Positions 26,307 to 33,849 of a stretch of 35,810 bases of DNA are shown here, piece after piece (the first letter of the stretch is position 1; each line of letters opens with the position of its first letter). The notes beneath the pieces were generated by a model that did no database searches, had not been told where the DNA came from, and saw nothing but the letters and a program-made list of their open reading frames with translations. The stretch covers positions 1-35,810 of the forward strand of contig CAMLGR010000031.1 of NCBI GenBank assembly GCA_946479615.1, written 5' to 3'. A program made the translations under genes and the position numbers. Source of the stretch: an uncultured Bacteroidota bacterium (GTDB taxonomy: Bacteria; Bacteroidota; Bacteroidia; Chitinophagales; Chitinophagaceae).

Positions 26307-26329
26307 TTCGCCGAAGCGAAATACATTTG
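26307..26329 (+). promoter_or_regulatory. Promoter -7 box of the DoxX-like gene with a small palindrome
   Basis: TACATTTG at 26322-26329 fits the TAnnTTTG consensus and is 74 bases upstream of ATG 26403. TTCGC at 26307-26311 and GCGAA at 26316-26320 form a small inverted repeat directly upstream, in the spacer between the -33 and -7 positions. No clean TTTG -33 element is seen, as might be expected for an activator-dependent promoter. Confidence 0.6.
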
Positions 26330-26402
26330 TCCTGACGTCAATAAGATCTTTATTATCAAAATATCAATACCGCATCTGTAAGGATGCCTAAAAATTATTA
26401 TT

Positions 26403-26825
26403 ATGAAAAAGATAAACATCATCTACTGGATCTCTTCCATCGTGCTTGCCGGGTTAATCCTGATGTCAGCCATCCCTAATATTCTCAGCACACCCGAATG
26501 GAAAGAAATTTTTAAACAATTAGGATATCCGCAATACCTGCTGCCTTTTTTAGGAGTAGCCAAATTACTCGCTGTTATTGCGATACTGGTTCCCTGTAAT
26601 GCCCGCCTGAAAGAATGGGCCTATGCCGGATTAGTGTTTGATTTGAGTGGTGTGGTGTATTCCGCTTTGGCAATGGGCACTCCGGTAATGAAAATACTGC
26701 CTTTCTTCCTGCTTTTATTTGTATTGATAGCCATCTCTTATATCTATCATCATAAAAAATTAAAAGCTACCGAACAGCAAAAACAAGCTGCAAAAACAAA
26801 TAGCACCCTGGGTGTGCAGTTCTGA
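26403..26825 (+). CDS. DoxX-like membrane protein
   Basis: The product is 140 residues from ATG 26403. Four hydrophobic helices lie at about 7-27, 45-64, 72-92 and 97-115, and the tail is charged and soluble. PEWKEIFKQLGYPQYLLPFLGVAKLLAV between helices 1 and 2 matches the DoxX-like (PF13564) pattern in Bacteroidota. The role is unknown; relatives are often induced by stress or sit beside regulators. It has its own promoter with upstream direct repeats and is closed by a terminator at 26831. Confidence 0.88.
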   Translation: MKKINIIYWISSIVLAGLILMSAIPNILSTPEWKEIFKQLGYPQYLLPFLGVAKLLAVIAILVPCNARLKEWAYAGLVFDLSGVVYSALAMGTPVMKILPFFLLLFVLIAISYIYHHKKLKATEQQKQAAKTNSTLGVQF

Positions 26826-26830
26826 TAATG

Positions 26831-26870
26831 AGCCGGAAGTACGGGCTTATGCGATCATACTTCCGGCTTT
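26831..26870 (+). terminator. Terminator of the DoxX-like gene
   Basis: AGCCGGAAGTA (26831-26841) pairs perfectly with TACTTCCGGCT (26858-26868) around a 16-base loop, followed by a short TTT and a T-rich stretch. It begins six bases after the stop codon. Confidence 0.8.
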
Positions 26871-26916
26871 ACTCTTATCTTAGCACCAGCTATTACAGAA
26901 CCATAGCTGCTTTCAT

Positions 26917-27186
26917 TTGAAATATCTCGCCTGGATTATCTCTGCCATCAATATTTACATCGGTCTGCGTTGTTTACTGAATGTAATTGGCATATTGCAG
27001 ACCAGTAAATATTCTCCAACCGCTACTGCCGTATTTGCTGTCTTATTCCTTACCATGGGAATCAGTGGATTTTATTTTTCACTGGCCACGAAAAATAATA
27101 CCTACGCATTGCTGGCAGGCATCGGTCCCTGGATATTGGCACTGGTATTTTTATTGATCAATATGCTGACCAGCGATTACAAATAA
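26917..27186 (+). CDS. Small membrane protein, 89 residues
   Basis: It uses a TTG start at 26917 (TTG AAA TAT); no ATG is in frame upstream, and the hydrophobic N-terminus KYLAWIISAINIYIGLRCLL fits a start here. Three membrane helices are visible at about 4-24, 36-56 and 63-83. I recognise no family. It ends 10 bases before the next gene, so the two are probably co-transcribed. Confidence 0.62.
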   Translation: MKYLAWIISAINIYIGLRCLLNVIGILQTSKYSPTATAVFAVLFLTMGISGFYFSLATKNNTYALLAGIGPWILALVFLLINMLTSDYK

Positions 27187-27196
27187 TTTTTTCAAT

Positions 27197-27460
27197 ATGG
27201 ACGGTATACAATTTCACCCGCGGTGGAGAGAAGAACTGGTAGCCAGCAGCAACGAAGGAACACTGATATTTGAATTTACAATGGGCACCTATCATGTATA
27301 TTTTCCTGAAGAAAAACTCTGGGAAGCCAATGTACCCGAATGGGCAAAAGGCAAATGGAAGTTGTATGCCGATGCCTGTAGTGAATGGTGCCAGCAAAGT
27401 AAGATCCCTATTTCTTTTGTCAGTAATACTTTTCTTTATGAAGAGAAGAAACCAGGGTAA
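27197..27460 (+). CDS. Small soluble protein, 87 residues, conserved-hypothetical type
   Basis: ATG 27197 starts a compact Trp- and aromatic-rich protein (FHPRWREELVASS, MGTYHVYFPEEKLWEANVPEWAK, WKLYADACSEWCQQ) with no signal or membrane segment. The pattern of MGxxHVYFPxE followed by PEWAKxKW resembles a small Bacteroidota family of unknown function that I recall, without certainty. It follows the membrane protein at 26917 by 10 bases and is convergent with the GH43 gene. Confidence 0.68.
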   Translation: MDGIQFHPRWREELVASSNEGTLIFEFTMGTYHVYFPEEKLWEANVPEWAKGKWKLYADACSEWCQQSKIPISFVSNTFLYEEKKPG

Positions 27461-27564
27461 TACTACCACACCCGTAATGTTTACTTTTTTGAAAGCGAAA
27501 GAAGGACAGGAGCAGAAAACAGAAAGAGGAAGCCGCAGATAAAGAGGTGGTTGATGAATAGCCG

Positions 27565-28548
27565 TTACTGGGGCAGTCTCATCATAAACGGCCACCCCCT
27601 TACCCAGTTCAACTTTTCGATCCGTAGTTTAGAGATCCCTTTATCATTAGCATCATAAGCATGAAAAACAATATAATCAACCCCATCAAAACTCACCACC
27701 GCATTATGCCCCACCCCATTCCAGTTTTTATCGCCTTCCAATACTAATGAGCCACCCCCGATATTCATCGGCACCCCATCCCTGTCAACATAAGGGCCTT
27801 CGATCTTATCCGAACGACCCACCATTATTTTATAAGTACTCTTTTCACCGCGGCAGCAATAATCATACGATACGAAGAGATAATAATAATCATCTTTTTG
27901 AAATACAAACGGCGCTTCAATAGCCGCATCACCCGCCACCGAATCCGGTAAAACAAAACTGCGCGCCCGGCTCGCTATCGTATGCCATAATTCCGGTTGC
28001 GATACACCCGTCAATTCATTATTCAATCGCGTAATTTTAATACCATTCCAGAAAGATCCGAATACCAGCCAGGCTGTATTGCTTTTATCTATTACCAGGT
28101 TGGGATCGATCGCATTCCACATATCCCTGCCCGGTACCGATTGTATCACTTTGCCATGATCCACCCATTTAAAATCTTTGGAAGCCGGATTTAATGTTTT
28201 GTTGGTAGCCAGCCCGATGCAGGAAGTATTTTTTCCAAATGCGGATGCTGAATAGTATAAATAATATTGCCCGTTATGAAAACTGATATCCGGCGCCCAG
28301 GTATGACCATTATATCCAGGCACCGCTTTTACAGCCCATTCAGGCGCTTTATCAAATACAGGATTTTCCTTTTTCCATTGTTTCATGTCGGGTGATGACC
28401 AGACCGATATACCACGACCGGTGCAAAAGATATAATAGATACTATCCTGTTTTATCATAACAGGGTCGTGTACCGGCACATTGGTCTGATAGGACTGCCC
28501 CAGTAATTCCACAGGCAATAACAGCCATAAAAAGATGATCGTTTTCAT
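27565..28548 (-). CDS. GH43 arabinan endo-1,5-alpha-L-arabinosidase type
   Basis: The product is 327 residues with a signal peptide cut near residue 18 (LLGQS). The three acidic residues of the five-bladed GH43 propeller are all present: Asp28 in VPVHDPV, Asp148 in NAIDPNLV and Glu211 in AIEAPFVF. GHTWAPDISF at 81-90 and GHNAVVSF near the C-terminus are typical of arabinanase subfamilies. It has only the catalytic domain. It should act in the periplasm or outside on alpha-1,5-arabinan or its oligosaccharides with inversion. It is the last gene of the arabinan operon, 41 bases after GH51. Confidence 0.93.
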   Translation of the reverse strand: MKTIIFLWLLLPVELLGQSYQTNVPVHDPVMIKQDSIYYIFCTGRGISVWSSPDMKQWKKENPVFDKAPEWAVKAVPGYNGHTWAPDISFHNGQYYLYYSASAFGKNTSCIGLATNKTLNPASKDFKWVDHGKVIQSVPGRDMWNAIDPNLVIDKSNTAWLVFGSFWNGIKITRLNNELTGVSQPELWHTIASRARSFVLPDSVAGDAAIEAPFVFQKDDYYYLFVSYDYCCRGEKSTYKIMVGRSDKIEGPYVDRDGVPMNIGGGSLVLEGDKNWNGVGHNAVVSFDGVDYIVFHAYDANDKGISKLRIEKLNWVRGWPFMMRLPQ

Positions 28549-28589
28549 GCGCTTATTTTTATCCGCCTGAGTTAAACCCTCGCTGTGAT

Positions 28590-30578
28590 TCAGACAGACA
28601 TTTTTATCCTCACCACTGTAAGCGAGTATGGCGTGAGTGATAATGATATTTTCTTCCCCTTAAGTTTTACTTGATGTTCTTCCGGTGCTACTTTTTGTGG
28701 CTGACTGAAAGAATTCACATCAGTCAATTCAGCCGCTTTCAAAATAGTGACACCCGCATTCTCATTTAATTTTTTCACTCCATTTACCTGTATGTCCTTT
28801 ACCTGCTGTTTACCTGAAACATTGACCAGTTTTAGAATCAGTTCATTTGTTTTTTTATCGATAGTAGCAGAAGCATAAAGACTGTCCTGCCCTGCCAGCG
28901 CTTTATTATTTTCCAATAGAGGCACTACATTGGTCCCTTTATTTAAAGAGAATAATTTCTGCACATAGTAATTGGGAGTTCCGTAAGTCTGCAGGTTATC
29001 CACCCAGATCATATCGGGTGTCCATTGCCAGCCATCTACATTCGCAAACAAGGGTGCATACGAAGCCATATAAACCACGCCCGCATTGCGTTCCATACCC
29101 GTCATGAAGGCAGCTTCGGCAATTGCCGTGGCCCAGTTGTTCTGGTTATTAATGCTGACTGTTTTATCACTCTGTGCAGCATATTCACCGGCAAATATTT
29201 TTGAGCCATTACGATCATAGTTGTCATAACGGGAAGCGTTTTGTAAAAACCATTCCGGGCGGCGATAATAATGTTCATCGATAATATCGGCATTCATTTT
29301 TCTTAATTCCCCATTCAGGTAATCAAAACGCTCCCCATTAGGATCGGTACCGGAACTGTTGATCAGTTTTATGTTTGGATATTTTGCCTTGATTGCTTTG
29401 GTGAATAGCTGTAGTCTTTCTACATATTGTGGACCCCAGTTCTCGTTTCCCACTCCCATCATTTTCATATTGAAAGGAGCAGGATGTCCCATGTCTGCGC
29501 GCACTTTACCCCAACCGGATGCCGCATCGCCATTCGCAAATTCGATCAGGTCGAGTGCATCCTGGATATACGGATCAAGCTGGCTGATCGGAACAAGCTC
29601 TGCTGAATTGAACTGGCAGGCCATCCCCGCATTCAAGATAGGTAATGGTTCAGCGCCTATGTCTTCGGCCAATTGAAAGTATTCAAAGAAGCCTAACCCG
29701 AATGTCTGGAAGTAATCAGGTGTGGGACGATGTGCAAATTCAAAGTTCCAGCGATTGACGATCAGCTGTCTTTCTTCTACCGGGCCTAATGTCTTTTTCC
29801 ATTGATACCGTTGAGAAAGATCATATCCTTCCACAATACACCCACCGGGAAAACGAATAAACCCTGGTTTCATATCGGCCAGCATCTGTATCATATCTGC
29901 GCGCATACCACCGGGCCTGTTTTTCCAGGTGTCCTGCGGAAATAAAGAGATCATATCCAAATCAACAGTGCCGTCACCTTCGAACCAGATATTCATCGAT
30001 GCTTTGGGCACGGTAGCACTCGCGGTAAAACTGGCCTTTATTTTTTTCCATTCATCTCCATTAGCGGTAGTTGTCACAGTCGTGTTGCCGATCTTCTCTC
30101 CTTTTTCATCCACCAGTTCTATATACATTTTGACATTGGGAGATGATTGCCTGTACATCACCGAGAAATCATATCCCACCCCATTCTTAATACCCATGCC
30201 ACGAAAACCTTCATTATTCAAACCAATAGTTCCTTTTGCATTATTATGAAGCGTTATACGCAGGAATCTTGGATTGGCTGCATCGGTCTTCTGCCGGTTG
30301 ATCACCAGGAAATCACCTTCCGTCTTTGGTTTGCCCAATATTTTCCAACCCATCATGGGTTTATAAAATTCAAAAGAACGGTTCTTCACCAGTTCTGCAT
30401 AAATACCACCATCAGCACCCAGGTTGATATCTTCAAAAAACACACCCCACATAGTAGGCTGCACGTCCGCTACCGGGCGACCGGCATCAACAGTAAGCAC
30501 ATTTTTTGTTTGACCTGACGACGTAAGCGCTCCTACGAATATGACCAATCCTGTAACTAAAATTTGACGAAGTTTCAT
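28590..30578 (-). CDS. GH51 alpha-L-arabinofuranosidase
   Basis: The product is 662 residues with a signal peptide cut near residue 22 (TSSGQ). GH51 landmarks are MWGVFFEDINLGADGGIYAELV at 43-64 and RFPGGCIVEGYDL at 242-254. Acid/base Glu379 is in GVGNENWG and nucleophile Glu465 in FAGEYAAQ. Residues about 80-215 form a beta-sandwich insert resembling CBM4/9, as in exported Bacteroidota GH51. The C-terminal beta domain completes the fold. It releases arabinofuranose side chains from arabinan or arabinoxylan with retention. It sits between two GH43 genes, which supports arabinan. Confidence 0.95.
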   Translation of the reverse strand: MKLRQILVTGLVIFVGALTSSGQTKNVLTVDAGRPVADVQPTMWGVFFEDINLGADGGIYAELVKNRSFEFYKPMMGWKILGKPKTEGDFLVINRQKTDAANPRFLRITLHNNAKGTIGLNNEGFRGMGIKNGVGYDFSVMYRQSSPNVKMYIELVDEKGEKIGNTTVTTTANGDEWKKIKASFTASATVPKASMNIWFEGDGTVDLDMISLFPQDTWKNRPGGMRADMIQMLADMKPGFIRFPGGCIVEGYDLSQRYQWKKTLGPVEERQLIVNRWNFEFAHRPTPDYFQTFGLGFFEYFQLAEDIGAEPLPILNAGMACQFNSAELVPISQLDPYIQDALDLIEFANGDAASGWGKVRADMGHPAPFNMKMMGVGNENWGPQYVERLQLFTKAIKAKYPNIKLINSSGTDPNGERFDYLNGELRKMNADIIDEHYYRRPEWFLQNASRYDNYDRNGSKIFAGEYAAQSDKTVSINNQNNWATAIAEAAFMTGMERNAGVVYMASYAPLFANVDGWQWTPDMIWVDNLQTYGTPNYYVQKLFSLNKGTNVVPLLENNKALAGQDSLYASATIDKKTNELILKLVNVSGKQQVKDIQVNGVKKLNENAGVTILKAAELTDVNSFSQPQKVAPEEHQVKLKGKKISLSLTPYSLTVVRIKMSV

Positions 30579-30653
30579 TATGCAAGTAGTTTATTATTAA
30601 TTCTATTATTACTGAGCTATTATTGTTTATTCAATCCAGGTACCGTTATTAAT

Positions 30654-32138
30654 TTACTGGTATTTTTTCTTGCCCCAGACAGCAACACCGGTTTCATTTA
30701 AACCGGTAAAAATAATCGTACTGCGTTTATTCTCCCAATCCCTTCCTTTTTGTACAAATGCTTTTTCAACAGTGCCGGATGTCCATGATAATTGCAGCCA
30801 GGGAGCGGTGTATGTCCAGGTACCCTGATTGGTATTGATCGTTCCTCCTGCATCAAGTGCCAGCGTTGCCGATACCTGTAAATCGGGTAATGTTTGCTCA
30901 TTGCTGAATCCCGGCACTACATTATAATTCAATTTGATCCGCTCCCATTGTCCTTTGATACTATCCACCGGTATCGCAGCATTATCTTCCCAGGCATATC
31001 GCTCGGGTGAGGCAACCGGCCACCCGCTTTGTGTCCAGAATAATTTTCTTACGTGCATATCCATTGAAAATTTACTGATACCGGGGCGGCCCTGGTGCGA
31101 TATATAATATTGTCCTGCATCATCTTTGAACACCGTACAATGAGCTGTTCCCTGCCATCCGCTATGTCCCTGGAACTGGTAAGGTGCTACGATCATCGGT
31201 CCATGATCCTGCACCGTATTTATATTGACATTATTAAAATCGTAAAATGGGCCTTGTGGATTATCACCACGGCCCACACGGATATTATATTTTGTCTCCA
31301 GCCAATCGTAGGCAATAAAAATAAAGTATTTATTCAGTGTTTCATTATAGATCACATCTGCACCTTCAATATTACCATTGATCGTAGCACCGGTAAAACC
31401 ACGTTGTGCAATCCTTGTTCCTTTGTCTCCGTTGGATAATGCCAGGCCGGTAGCAGGATTCAGTGCCAGCACATAGATCCCATCATAGGCCGATCCATAA
31501 TACATCCATTGATCGCCACCGGGTGTTACCACCACTGACGGATCGATCGCATTGGTTTGTGTAGTGGGTTCATTTTTGGAAGTAACCACCAATCCCTTTT
31601 CTGTCCAGGGACCTTCGGGCGCAGCAGCAGTCGCCAACCCGATTACACTCAACCGCGATACGGCAGATGATAAAGAATAGTACAGGCGGTATTCACTACC
31701 CACTTTCATAATATACGGCGCCCATAACGAGTTAAAAGGAGTACCACCTTGCGCTGTAATATACCCGGCACCCAGGGCAGGAAGATTATTAAAGACCCAT
31801 CCTGCAAATGTCCACTCTACCAGGTCTTTTGATTTCCTGATCTGTATACCGGAACGGACATCGATACCATAACCTACATCGGTACTGTAGCAATAGTAGT
31901 AGTCGCCGAATTTCTTAACAGAAGGATCATGGACATTATATACACTCCATTTGCTATAGTTGGCAAAAGGGGCAATGCTTTCATACGTGTCCGTGATAGA
32001 ATTGATATCGAATGCAACGGGTGGTGTAACAGGAGGCGTAACAGGCGGCGGGTTAGTACCGCCGCCGTTATCACCCTTTTTACAGGAAACGATAAATACT
32101 AATAAAACTATGCTATAGAGATCCTTTATGGTATTCAT
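30654..32138 (-). CDS. GH43 endo-arabinanase lipoprotein with C-terminal beta domain
   Basis: ATG 32138 is preferred (494 residues); a GTG four codons upstream is possible. Lipoprotein signal ends IVSC (Cys19), followed by a Pro-rich linker. Catalytic residues are Asp71 in YNVHDPSV, Asp199 in NAIDPSVV and Glu258 in NIEGADVIY. SLWAPYIMKV and GHSGWQGTAHC are family blocks. From about residue 375 an extra beta domain follows, as in two-domain endo-arabinanases of subfamily 4 (GH43_C). As a surface lipoprotein it should start arabinan breakdown outside the cell for SusC/SusD. It is separated from SusD by a hairpin that may lower its expression. Confidence 0.9.
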   Translation of the reverse strand: MNTIKDLYSIVLLVFIVSCKKGDNGGGTNPPPVTPPVTPPVAFDINSITDTYESIAPFANYSKWSVYNVHDPSVKKFGDYYYCYSTDVGYGIDVRSGIQIRKSKDLVEWTFAGWVFNNLPALGAGYITAQGGTPFNSLWAPYIMKVGSEYRLYYSLSSAVSRLSVIGLATAAAPEGPWTEKGLVVTSKNEPTTQTNAIDPSVVVTPGGDQWMYYGSAYDGIYVLALNPATGLALSNGDKGTRIAQRGFTGATINGNIEGADVIYNETLNKYFIFIAYDWLETKYNIRVGRGDNPQGPFYDFNNVNINTVQDHGPMIVAPYQFQGHSGWQGTAHCTVFKDDAGQYYISHQGRPGISKFSMDMHVRKLFWTQSGWPVASPERYAWEDNAAIPVDSIKGQWERIKLNYNVVPGFSNEQTLPDLQVSATLALDAGGTINTNQGTWTYTAPWLQLSWTSGTVEKAFVQKGRDWENKRSTIIFTGLNETGVAVWGKKKYQ

Positions 32139-32184
32139 TGCATTCTTCACGTGTCAAATCACTTTAAATTATTAAACCTGAAAT

Positions 32185-32220
32185 AGAAAAATCCTGCTCT
32201 CCATTTCCGGAGTGAGCAGG
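32185..32220 (-). terminator. Hairpin between SusD and GH43, probable partial terminator
   Basis: On the minus strand CCTGCT pairs with AGCAGG (outer arms 32215-32220 and 32193-32198) and CTCC with GGAG inside, with a small bulge, followed by ATTTTTC. It begins about 20 bases after the SusD stop. It could let SusC/SusD be made in excess over the enzymes. Confidence 0.65.
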
Positions 32221-32240
32221 AGTAGTTCTTTTTCAAAATC

Positions 32241-33821
32241 TTAGTTAGCCGGGTTAGGCGAAAGATTTTTATTTACATCCAGCTCGCGCTGCGGTACCGG
32301 CAGCCACTCATTGCCAGCCGTATAGGTATTGAAATCCGCATCGTGTGTTTTTAATAACGCCAGTTTAGCCGGATCGCTGAACCATCCCCAGCGGATCAGG
32401 TCATTGACACGTTGCCCCTCGATCGAAAATTCCAGTGCTCTTTCATGTGCCAACTGGTCACGCATCTGTGCCTGTGTCATATTCGGTTTCACCGTAGCAA
32501 GGTCTGGCAACTGGGCTCTTGTCCTTACCTGTTGTATATAAGAATAAGCATCTGCCGTATGTCCTGTTTCATTCAGCACTTCTGCATACATCAGTAAAAT
32601 ATCTGCATATCTCAATACCCGGTAATTGATACCTGATTCCGGTGTTTCAAAAGCTCTTCCCAAACCATCATTGGTATATTTTCTTGGATAAATTCTTGTT
32701 GTCGGATTCGTTACACCATGTGAAGAAAGAAAATCAACCCAGGGTTGCCCATACGCTGATACTGAATTATCGGCCGGCTCGTAAGAAGCGATCGTAGCCA
32801 GTAAGCGAGGATCACTTTTGCCACCTACTGTTTTTTCCAGTTTAAATTCATCATAGATCCACCTGGTAGGCAGGTAATCGGAGAATCCTGCACCTTCCAT
32901 ACCATAGGTAACAGAAACAGCCATGACCTGTTTCCACGAGGTAGTCGGATCGAAGGTCCAGTTAAAGTCGGTGCCGATACCTTCTGTAAATTGTACTTCA
33001 AATAATGATTCCGCATTGTTTTCATTTACATCTTTGAAATTATCCCTGTAATCGGGCATCAATGAGTACACATTTTTCAATGGCCCATTGATAAATTTCT
33101 CCAACTGTGTTCCTGCTTTTGCATATTCTTTCCTGTAGAGATAAGATTTGCCCAGCATACCGGCAGCAGCTCCTTTGGTAGCTCTTCCTTTTTGTCCCTG
33201 GTCGGGCCCGATAACATTATCGTAGGAAACAGGCAAACGCGATTCGGCGTTTTGAAAATCGGAATATATCTGGTTCCATAAAACTTCTTCCGTAGCAGTG
33301 GGAGCAAAAAATCCATCGAGTTCCGTAACCGGGGTTGTAATAACCGGAACAGCTTTGAAACTGGTAGCGAGATTATAATACGCCAGCCCGCGAAGGAAAT
33401 AAGCCTGTCCCAGTATCCTCTCTTTTTGTTCATTGGTTAGTATGCTGGCATCGTAAGGAGCTACATACGCCAATACCTGGTTGGCACGGTTTACGACGAG
33501 GTAGAAATCCCTCCAGATCCAGAATACAGGGTCAGAAGTTGTAGGAATGATAAATTGACCGGTCAATACCAGGTCAAGCCAGGGACTATCACCTGTAAAG
33601 TCATCACCGCGGCTATCAGTAAGACCTGGGAATGAACGCATATAAGAACCATCCACGCCCAATGCGTTATAGATGGCTGTAACGCCTGCAAATGCCTGGT
33701 CTCTTGTTTTCCAGTAATCCACTGTTGTCAGTGCATTGGGATTTGTCAGATCCAGTTTTTTATCGCACCCTCCGGACGTGATCAGGAGAGATCCAGCCAG
33801 GAGATACATTATTTTTTTCAT
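32241..33821 (-). CDS. SusD/RagB-family lipoprotein of the arabinan locus
   Basis: The product is 526 residues with lipoprotein signal ending TSGGC (Cys19). SusD features are KLDLTNPNALTTVDYWKTRDQAFAGV at the N-terminus, the TPR-like AYFLRGLAYYNLATSFKAVPVI, ERALEFSIEGQRVNDLIRWGW and the end LPVPQRELDVNKNLSPNPAN. It is the surface partner of the SusC at 33850, which ends 28 bases before it. Likely ligand is an arabinan oligosaccharide, judged by the GH43 and GH51 genes downstream. Confidence 0.95.
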   Translation of the reverse strand: MKKIMYLLAGSLLITSGGCDKKLDLTNPNALTTVDYWKTRDQAFAGVTAIYNALGVDGSYMRSFPGLTDSRGDDFTGDSPWLDLVLTGQFIIPTTSDPVFWIWRDFYLVVNRANQVLAYVAPYDASILTNEQKERILGQAYFLRGLAYYNLATSFKAVPVITTPVTELDGFFAPTATEEVLWNQIYSDFQNAESRLPVSYDNVIGPDQGQKGRATKGAAAGMLGKSYLYRKEYAKAGTQLEKFINGPLKNVYSLMPDYRDNFKDVNENNAESLFEVQFTEGIGTDFNWTFDPTTSWKQVMAVSVTYGMEGAGFSDYLPTRWIYDEFKLEKTVGGKSDPRLLATIASYEPADNSVSAYGQPWVDFLSSHGVTNPTTRIYPRKYTNDGLGRAFETPESGINYRVLRYADILLMYAEVLNETGHTADAYSYIQQVRTRAQLPDLATVKPNMTQAQMRDQLAHERALEFSIEGQRVNDLIRWGWFSDPAKLALLKTHDADFNTYTAGNEWLPVPQRELDVNKNLSPNPAN

Positions 33822-33849
33822 GATTTATGCTTTAATGATTTCTTTAAAC

